From CAZISM01 sp964541895 (GTDB lineage: Bacteria; Zhuqueibacterota; Zhuqueibacteria; Residuimicrobiales; Residuimicrobiaceae), in NCBI GenBank assembly GCA_964541895.1, contig CAZISM010000191.1:1-8037 (forward strand): a stretch of 8,037 bases of DNA. The letters are read 5' to 3'. The position numbers and the translations under genes are program-made. Of the stretch, positions 1 to 4,497 are shown in pieces. The notes under the pieces are model-generated. The model searched no databases. It was not told the DNA's origin and was given only the letters and a program-made list of their open reading frames with translations. Position 1 is the stretch's first letter. Every line of letters starts with the position of its first letter.

Positions 1-80
1 ATCTCAACGCGCTCATCACGCTCTATCGTATGGAGGGTACGTTGCTGGAGCGTCGTGGGATTGCCGATCCGGTCCGCTGA
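1..80 (+). CDS. 3' end of an upstream gene, possibly TolC-family outer membrane efflux protein (partial)
   Basis: Reading from base 3, 25 codons run open to a TGA at 78-80. The peptide contains LNALITLYRMEG followed by TLLERRGI and ends in ADPVR. The start lies outside the window. A helical tail of the LNAL...Y...EG..LERRGI kind resembles the C-terminal end of TolC/OMF-type outer membrane channel proteins, in which the last coiled-coil helix contains similar leucine-rich repeats. This comparison is from memory on a very short fragment, so the family is only a suggestion. The gene ends 571 bp before the lacI-type start and is probably not part of the sugar operon. Confidence 0.35.
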   Translation, partial: LNALITLYRMEGTLLERRGIADPVR

Positions 81-437
81 TCGCGATCCCGGTCAAAGCA
101 GGCAATTCCTGGCCTGCCGAGGTCTGCAGCAGCCGTCAAAGGCGGTCGCATGCCGACTCAGCGCCGCCTGCCCGAACGGGCAAAACCTCACCTGCCAAAC
201 TCTGAAGCAGCCGTCGGGCAGAACCGGAACGCAACGTCCATCTGGTCAACGTGCGTCTGCACCCATTGCGGCGTGATTTTTCCCCTTTTATGCCAACCAG
301 TGCACCGCCGGAAAAATATTAGAGAAATCATTATTTTACAGCGATTTATCCAGCCCGCTGACGGAATCAAGCCGAATTATTACATAATATTCAATAGTTT
401 ACAATATTTCCTGCAAAAACAAATGTATCCCTCCTTT

Positions 438-453
438 TCGAAAACGTTTTCGA
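438..453. promoter_or_regulatory. LacI-family operator O1, perfect 16-bp palindrome
   Basis: TCGAAAACGTTTTCGA reads identically on both strands. LacI-family operators are typically palindromes around a central CpG, often with an AAACGTTT-like core, and this site has exactly that form. The hinge helix of the neighbouring regulator has a leucine (Leu55) at the position that intercalates at the central CpG step in known family members. The site lies 199 bp upstream of the GTG start of the regulator, so autoregulation is the simplest reading. Which regulator binds is inferred from proximity. Confidence 0.75.
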
Positions 454-526
454 CAACTTTAATTGAATCACAATATTAAAGTATTTGTTTAAATTAATTT
501 TAGACTATCAATACTGTATCGACCTG

Positions 527-549
527 CGAAAATTTTGTTAAAATTTTCG
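527..549. repeat. Inverted repeat, 10-bp perfect arms with 3-bp spacer, in the lacI leader
   Basis: The left arm CGAAAATTTT (527-536) and right arm AAAATTTTCG (540-549) are exact reverse complements separated by GTT. The outer CGAAAA/TTTTCG ends match those of operator O1, but the arms are set further apart. It could be a variant or auxiliary operator, or an AU-rich hairpin in the mRNA leader. The 10-mer TTTTCGAAAA overlaps its right arm (544-553) and also occurs at O1 (435-444). Confidence 0.5.
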
Positions 550-598
550 AAAAAAGGCTTGAATGAGAGCGAAATTTTTATATCTTTATATCCACACC

Positions 599-612
599 CG
601 AAAACGATTTCG
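599..612. promoter_or_regulatory. LacI-family operator O2, near-perfect palindrome
   Basis: CGAAAACGATTTCG matches the inner 14 bp of O1 (CGAAAACGTTTTCG) at all but one position. Its centre is 160 bp from that of O1, about 15 helical turns, which would allow two dimers of a tetrameric regulator to loop the DNA. It ends 39 bp upstream of the preferred GTG start. It therefore lies in untranslated leader DNA, which is one reason to reject the longer TTG-initiated reading. Confidence 0.6.
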
Positions 613-638
613 ATTAATCAACGAGACCAGCAACCCTC

Positions 639-643
639 AGAGG
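639..643 (+). promoter_or_regulatory. Ribosome binding site that fixes the lacI-type start
   Basis: AGAGG ends 8 bases before the GTG at 652. The alternative in-frame TTG at 535 has no Shine-Dalgarno sequence and would add 39 residues ahead of the helix-turn-helix, which is unusual in this family. The GTG start puts the helix-turn-helix at residues 5-24, the normal position for LacI proteins. Confidence 0.65.
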
Positions 644-651
644 TCCAGCCG

Positions 652-1662
652 GTGATTTCCACTCTGAAAAGTATAGCCCAGGCTGCCAATTGCTCGGTAG
701 CTACGGTCTCAAAAGCGCTGAACGGTCGACCCGATGTAGCCGAAGCCACCCGCGACCGCATCCTCGCCATCGCCCGGGAATTTGACTTTTATCCCAACGC
801 TCAGGGCAAAGCTCTAAAAAAAAGAGTGACTGAAAACGTCGGCGTCATTTTTTGTCGCGAAAAGCTGCCCCTGTCGCTGAATCCCTTTTACTCCCGCGTC
901 CTGGAAGGCATCGAGGCGGAACTCGCGGTCTGCAACTACAACCTGGTCCTCCACCTCCTGCCGGCGACCCCAATCGACAGTGTGCCCAAAATGATCCGTG
1001 AACGTCAGGTCGACGGCCTCATCCTCGTCGGCATTCAGCAACAGAATTTTATCGATCAACTCGCCTTTCTTAAAATTCCGACCGTGCTCGTGGATCCCAA
1101 AATCACCAACAACACCTTTTGCCAGGTGTTGATCGATAACGAACACGGCGCCTATCAGGCCACCCAGCATCTCATCGATCACGGCCACAGCCGCATCGGC
1201 TTTATCGCCGGCGACCTGGATCGCCTCAGTTTTCGCCAGCGCTTCGAAGGCTATGTCAAGGCCCTTAAATTCGCGCGCCTCACGCTGCACGAAGAACTGG
1301 TGCGCAGCGGCGGCCTCGAAAAAGGCTACGACCATGTCCACGCCCTGCTCAGCCTGGCCGATCCGCCCACCGCTATTTTTGCCGCCAACGATATCAACGC
1401 CACCTACGGCTACAAGGCGATCAAGGATCACCACCTGCGCATTCCGGAGGATATCTCCATCATCGGTTTTGACGACATCGAGCTGGGCAAAATGATTTCC
1501 CCGCCGCTCACCACGATCCGCGTCTACAAGGAACAGATGGGATCGATTGCCGTGCGTACCCTGTTCAAAGTACTGCAGCATGAATTGGAGCAGCCGGTCA
1601 CCACCCTGGTGCCCACGCGGCTCATCGAACGTGAATCTGTGGCCGCCTGCGGGAGTCGATGA
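652..1662 (+). CDS. LacI-family transcriptional regulator of the mannobiose operon
   Basis: This is a cytoplasmic DNA-binding regulator of 336 residues, a normal family length. The N-terminal helix-turn-helix contains SIAQAANCSVATVSKALNG (residues 7-25) and the hinge helix is NAQGKALKK (49-57). The rest is a periplasmic-binding-protein-like effector domain. It includes NVGVIF (62-67) at its first strand, VDGLILVG in the middle, GHSRIGFIAGD before the ligand-contacting SFRQRFEGY, AIFAANDINA, and the late IPEDISIIGFDDI motif. The start is taken as GTG 652 because of the ribosome binding site and domain position. Operator palindromes of the family's type lie upstream, suggesting autoregulation. 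The adjacent epimerase, phosphorylase and transporter suggest a mannobiose- or mannosyl-glucose-type inducer, but the effector cannot be read from the sequence. No second operator copy was found in front of the epimerase gene. Confidence 0.93.
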   Translation: MISTLKSIAQAANCSVATVSKALNGRPDVAEATRDRILAIAREFDFYPNAQGKALKKRVTENVGVIFCREKLPLSLNPFYSRVLEGIEAELAVCNYNLVLHLLPATPIDSVPKMIRERQVDGLILVGIQQQNFIDQLAFLKIPTVLVDPKITNNTFCQVLIDNEHGAYQATQHLIDHGHSRIGFIAGDLDRLSFRQRFEGYVKALKFARLTLHEELVRSGGLEKGYDHVHALLSLADPPTAIFAANDINATYGYKAIKDHHLRIPEDISIIGFDDIELGKMISPPLTTIRVYKEQMGSIAVRTLFKVLQHELEQPVTTLVPTRLIERESVAACGSR

Positions 1663-1707
1663 CGTCGATGGGTCTCAAACGCGGCCCCAAAGCATTGCTC
1701 ACACTGG

Positions 1708-1718
1708 AAAGGAGGTGA
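1708..1718 (+). promoter_or_regulatory. Full-strength Shine-Dalgarno sequence without a usable start codon
   Basis: AAAGGAGGTGA is a complete complement of the 16S rRNA 3' end. At the usual distance downstream there is only ATC or ACG. The first ATG (1741) is 22 bases beyond the end of this element and opens an arginine-rich frame unlike the neighbouring proteins. The sequence also contains the stop codon (TGA 1716-1718) of a possible 16-codon reading frame starting at ATG 1668, with peptide MGLKRGPKALLTLERR. It may be the surviving ribosome binding site of a deleted gene, or chance. Confidence 0.4.
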
Positions 1719-1865
1719 ATCACGATCCAGCTGTGCCTCCATGAACAAACAACGGAGCAGATCATCCAGGTCAGTGTGTCTGGCAACGGCACGGATGTTA
1801 CGCCGCTGCCGATGGATAGCAAAAGTGTTTATACAGGTCCGGCGGATCATGACTACCGGCAACCC

Positions 1866-1879
1866 CTCCTGTGCAGGAG
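1866..1879. repeat. Short inverted repeat (CTCCTG-TG-CAGGAG) upstream of the epimerase
   Basis: Six-base arms are separated by two bases; as RNA this gives a 5-bp stem with a GTGC loop. It lies at the end of the hydrolase relic, 80 bp before the epimerase start, and is not followed by a T-run, so it is not called a terminator. Function unknown. Confidence 0.3.
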
Positions 1880-1886
1880 CGAATCC

Positions 1887-1914
1887 TTGCCGGCCGGGCT
1901 CCGATTTGTAAAAA
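1887..1914 (+). promoter_or_regulatory. Weak sigma-70-like promoter candidate before the epimerase
   Basis: TTGCCG (1887-1892) and TAAAAT (1909-1914) are separated by 16 bases. The -10 box differs from TATAAT at one position and the -35 box matches TTGACA at four of six. It would allow the catabolic genes to be transcribed apart from the regulator. Matches of this quality arise often by chance, and the phylum's promoter consensus is unknown. Confidence 0.2.
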
Positions 1915-1959
1915 TCACCTTTCGGCAATAAGCACAATAAGGAAGGGCGGAATTCATCT

Positions 1960-3162
1960 TTGGAAAGTGACACAAGCCTGCAATTGGCCGTTCGTTGTGA
2001 AAAAGAGCTGCTGAACAACATCCTGCCCTTTTGGCTGGAGCAGTCGCCGGATCGCGAACACGGCGGTTTTTGGGCAAGGGTGACGCCCGATCTCAAAACA
2101 AAAACCCGCAGCCCCAAGGGCCTGGTGCTCAACGCCCGCATCCTCTGGACCTTTTCAGCCGCCGGCCGGCAGTATCATGATCCGGCGTTTCTCGAGATGG
2201 CAGAGCGAGCATACAGGGAAATAGTCAGCCGGTTTCTCGATCCCCTTTACGGCGGACTGTTCTGGATGCTGGACGCCGACGGCAGGCCTCTCGACGACAG
2301 CAAAAAGATCTACGGCCAGGCTTTTGCCATCTACAGTCTGGTGGAATATTACCGAGCCGGCGCAAATTCGGATGCACTCAACCTGGCTCGAACGATCTAT
2401 GAATTGATCGAAAAGCACCAGTACGACCCTGCAGAAACCGGATACCTGGAGAGCGCCAACCGCGACTGGTCCCCTGCGCAGACGCTTCGTCTCAGCGAAG
2501 TAGATCTTGACGAGAAAAAATCGATGAATTCGCATCTGCACATGCTCGAGGCTTACACGCAGCTCTACCGGGTCTGGCCTGATCCGGTATTGCGCGGCCG
2601 GCTGGTGGGCCTGATCAACAACTTTCTTGATAACATCATAGATCCTGATTCATTTCATCTCGCTCTCTATTTTGATGAAAAGTGGACTCGAAAATCCAGA
2701 CGCATTTCATTCGGCCATGACATCGAAACCAGCTGGATGCTGGATGAGGCCGCCGAGGTTCTGGGCGATCCGATTCTCATGCGCAAATGCAAAAAAGCAG
2801 CGGTCGCCATGGCAGAGATGGTGCTCGCGCAAGGATTTACTCCCGCCGGCGGAGTTCACTACGAGGTGACGGAAGCGGGCGAGTTGGACCGGGATGTGCA
2901 CTGGTGGGTGCAGGTAGAGGCGGTGGTGGGCTTTTTCAATGCCTTTCAGAACAGCGGCCGCAGCGAGTTTCTGCACGCCGCTTCCCGCGCCTGGGATTTT
3001 ATCGAAGAGTTTCTGGTCGATCGCACCCATGGCGAATGGTTCTATAAAGTGAACCGCGACAACCAGCCCGACACCTCGTTGCACAAAATATCCGAATGGA
3101 AATGTCCCTATCACAACTCCCGGGCCTGCCTGGAATTATTGCGCCGTACGAACAAGGCCTGA
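1960..3162 (+). CDS. Cellobiose 2-epimerase (beta-1,4-mannobiose 2-epimerase role)
   Basis: This 400-residue cytoplasmic enzyme of the N-acylglucosamine 2-epimerase/cellobiose 2-epimerase family has an (alpha/alpha)6-barrel fold. It epimerises C2 of the reducing-end sugar of beta-1,4-disaccharides; here the likely reaction is mannobiose to 4-O-beta-mannosyl-glucose. Residues matching the known Rhodothermus marinus enzyme, as I recall it, are in place: Arg60 (NAR), Asn190 and His194 in MNSHLHMLEAYT, His253 and Glu256 in FGHDIETSW, Trp315-Trp316 in HWWVQVEA, and Trp380 and His385 in EWKCPYHNSRACLE. All match at a near-constant offset, so the active site looks intact. The start is TTG at 1960, behind the purine-rich AAGGAAGGGCGG (1939-1950); there is no ATG nearby in frame. 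The family also contains N-acylglucosamine epimerases, but the KCPYHN ending and the GH130 neighbour favour the disaccharide enzyme. The phosphorylase gene starts 48 bp downstream. Confidence 0.93.
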   Translation: MESDTSLQLAVRCEKELLNNILPFWLEQSPDREHGGFWARVTPDLKTKTRSPKGLVLNARILWTFSAAGRQYHDPAFLEMAERAYREIVSRFLDPLYGGLFWMLDADGRPLDDSKKIYGQAFAIYSLVEYYRAGANSDALNLARTIYELIEKHQYDPAETGYLESANRDWSPAQTLRLSEVDLDEKKSMNSHLHMLEAYTQLYRVWPDPVLRGRLVGLINNFLDNIIDPDSFHLALYFDEKWTRKSRRISFGHDIETSWMLDEAAEVLGDPILMRKCKKAAVAMAEMVLAQGFTPAGGVHYEVTEAGELDRDVHWWVQVEAVVGFFNAFQNSGRSEFLHAASRAWDFIEEFLVDRTHGEWFYKVNRDNQPDTSLHKISEWKCPYHNSRACLELLRRTNKA

Positions 3163-3210
3163 CCGGTCGATACGTGCGTCCCATTGAACAAATTAAAAAA
3201 GGAACTCATA

Positions 3211-4416
3211 ATGAAACAAGAGAGCTTTACGGAACGCCTGGCCGCTCTGACCGCCGCGCACGAAGAATATATCAACCGCCGCAATACACCCCTGGCCTGG
3301 CACAATGGGCTCTATCAGCGCTATACCCACCCTGTGCTCACCGCCGGCCATACGCCGCTGTTCTGGCGCTACGATCTCGACCCGGAACGCAATCCCTTTC
3401 TGATGGAACGTCTGGGCATCAACGCCGCCTTCAACGCCGGCGCCATCGAGCTGGACGGCCGGATCCTGCTGATGGCGCGCGTCGAAGGGTGGGACCGCAA
3501 ATCGTTTTTTGCCGTAGCCGAGAGCCCGAACGGCGTCGATCAGTTCCGCTTTCGGGATTATCCGGTTGTGATGCCGGAGACAAACGATCCGGACATCAAC
3601 GTCTATGACATGCGACTGGTCAAGCACGAGGACGGCTGGATCTATGGTATTTTTTGCAGCGAACGCAAGGATCCCAACGCCGCAGCCGGCGATCTCTCTT
3701 CTGCCATCGCCCAGGCCGCCATCGCCCGCAGCAAGGATCTCGTGACCTGGCAGCGATTGCCTGATTTGAAAAGCCGCTCGCCGCAACAGCGCAATGTGGT
3801 GCTGCATCCGGAATTCGTCAACGGCCACTATGCCTTTTATACACGGCCGCAGGACGATTTCATTTCAGCCGGCAGCGGCGGCGGCATCGGCTGGGCGCTG
3901 TGCCGCGATATCACCCATCCGGTCGTGGATCAGGAGGCCATCATCGACCAGCGGCTCTATCACACCATCAAAGAGGCGAAAAACGGCCTCGGCCCGGCGC
4001 CGATCAAAACGCCCTATGGCTGGCTGCAATTGGCCCATGGGGTGCGCGGCTGCGCCGCCGGGCTGCGCTACGTGCTCTACCTGTTCATGACCGATCTGAA
4101 CCAGCCGGATAAAGTCCTGTATGCACCCGGCGGTTATTTTCTTGCGCCACAGGCGGAAGAACGCATCGGCGATGTCTCCAACGTAGTGTTCTCGAACGGC
4201 TGGGTCGCCAGAGAAAACGGTGAGGTGCTCATTTACTACGCCTCCTCCGATACGCGCATGCACGTCGCCACCACCACGGTGGACCGGCTCCTGGACTATG
4301 TCCGCAACACGCCGCCGGACCCTTTGCGTTCGGCCGCCTGTGTGCAACAACGCTGTGATTTGATCAACCGCAACCTGGCGACCATGAGAAAGGCCCCCTC
4401 GACCGCTACCGTCTGA
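3211..4416 (+). CDS. 4-O-beta-D-mannosyl-D-glucose phosphorylase (GH130)
   Basis: This 401-residue cytoplasmic inverting phosphorylase has a five-bladed beta-propeller fold. It converts 4-O-beta-mannosyl-glucose and phosphate to alpha-mannose 1-phosphate and glucose. It resembles the Bacteroides fragilis enzyme of GH130 subfamily 1 over its whole length. Landmarks are HNGLYQRYTHPVLTAGHTPL (31-50), LLMARVEGWDRKSFFAVAES (86-105), NVYDMRLVKHEDGWIYGIFC (130-149), SPQQRNVVLHPEF (190-202), YTRPQD (210-215), GSGGGIGW (221-228), KNGLGPAPIKTPYGWLQLAHG (258-277) and GDVSNVVFSNGW (320-331). Asp133 in NVYDMR corresponds to the catalytic proton donor (Asp131 in the B. fragilis protein). ATG 3211 is chosen because AAGGA (3199-3203) lies 7 bases upstream; an in-frame TTG at 3184 has no such site. 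The preceding epimerase makes its substrate, which supports this specificity over mannooligosaccharide or N-glycan GH130 enzymes. Confidence 0.95.
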   Translation: MKQESFTERLAALTAAHEEYINRRNTPLAWHNGLYQRYTHPVLTAGHTPLFWRYDLDPERNPFLMERLGINAAFNAGAIELDGRILLMARVEGWDRKSFFAVAESPNGVDQFRFRDYPVVMPETNDPDINVYDMRLVKHEDGWIYGIFCSERKDPNAAAGDLSSAIAQAAIARSKDLVTWQRLPDLKSRSPQQRNVVLHPEFVNGHYAFYTRPQDDFISAGSGGGIGWALCRDITHPVVDQEAIIDQRLYHTIKEAKNGLGPAPIKTPYGWLQLAHGVRGCAAGLRYVLYLFMTDLNQPDKVLYAPGGYFLAPQAEERIGDVSNVVFSNGWVARENGEVLIYYASSDTRMHVATTTVDRLLDYVRNTPPDPLRSAACVQQRCDLINRNLATMRKAPSTATV

Positions 4417-4465
4417 CCGGCGATCGAGCAAAGTGCGAATCAGTGCGGCATATCCAACGCCGGTC
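4415..4465 (+). repeat. 8-bp inverted repeat spanning the phosphorylase-symporter spacer
   Basis: GACCGGCG (4415-4422), starting inside the phosphorylase stop codon, is the exact reverse complement of CGCCGGTC (4458-4465); 35 bases lie between them. In mRNA this could form a GC-rich stem between the two cistrons, upstream of the symporter ribosome binding site (AGAAAGG 4484-4490). It lacks a T-run and so does not look like a terminator. It might stabilise or adjust the relative expression of the two parts of the message. Confidence 0.35.
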
Positions 4466-4497
4466 CCCCGCTTCGGATCAATCAGAAAGGACAAGGA

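Larger units (their letters stand above)
81..651. other. Long spacer: GC-rich gene tail region, then AT-rich control region of the lacI-type gene
   Basis: No convincing gene was found in these 571 bases. The first 200 or so are GC-rich and contain two small imperfect hairpins (98-117 and 169-182), neither followed by a T-run, so no terminator is called. From about 290 to 620 the composition becomes strongly AT-rich, as expected of a promoter region. This part contains three LacI-type inverted repeats, listed separately. No clean -35/-10 pair stands out; TTGTTT at 485-490 with AATACT at 510-515 has a spacer of 19 and is too weak to call. Confidence 0.6.
1719..1931 (+). pseudogene. Relic: C-terminal fragment of a probable secreted glycoside hydrolase
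   Basis: The spacer between the regulator and the epimerase contains 70 open codons ending in TAA 1929-1931, bounded upstream by an in-frame TGA (1716-1718). No conventional start gives more than a short tail. The translation is protein-like: an early EQIIQVSVSGNGTDVTPLP stretch, then VYTGPADHDYRQPLL, then LPAGLRFVKITF near the end. A segment of the form 'V.VS.dG..f.P.....Y......LPaG.r.vKI.F' is typical of beta-sandwich modules at the C-termini of secreted glycoside hydrolases, where it precedes the end of the protein. This assignment is from pattern memory. The fragment lacks any catalytic domain and signal peptide. It probably remains from a hydrolase gene once situated between the regulator and the epimerase, most likely lost by deletion. 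A genuine small protein is less likely. Confidence 0.5.

Noticed and set aside
98..182. Two small hairpins (98-117, 169-182) as a terminator for the upstream gene
   Set aside because: Stems are only 5-6 bp and neither is followed by a T-run.
535..651. TTG 535 as the start of the LacI regulator, adding 39 residues
   Set aside because: It has no ribosome binding site, its first codons lie inside the 527-549 inverted repeat, the extension contains operator O2, and it would displace the helix-turn-helix from its normal N-terminal position.
814..1581. 255-codon minus-strand frame opposite the LacI regulator
   Set aside because: It is an antisense shadow of a clear coding sequence, with no recognisable domain or ribosome binding site.
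1708..1740. Resemblance to the reverse complement of a 16S rRNA 3' end (AAAGGAGGTGA, then GATCCAGC a few bases later)
   Set aside because: The two matches are separated by extra bases and nothing further resembles rRNA. The first part is explained by being a Shine-Dalgarno sequence.
1741..1911. 56-codon frame from ATG 1741
   Set aside because: It is arginine-rich, out of frame with the protein-like relic in the same DNA, and too far from the Shine-Dalgarno sequence.
3096..3608. 170-codon plus-strand frame overlapping the epimerase end and phosphorylase start
   Set aside because: It is out of frame with both real genes and arginine/proline-rich, as expected of a shifted reading of GC-rich coding DNA.
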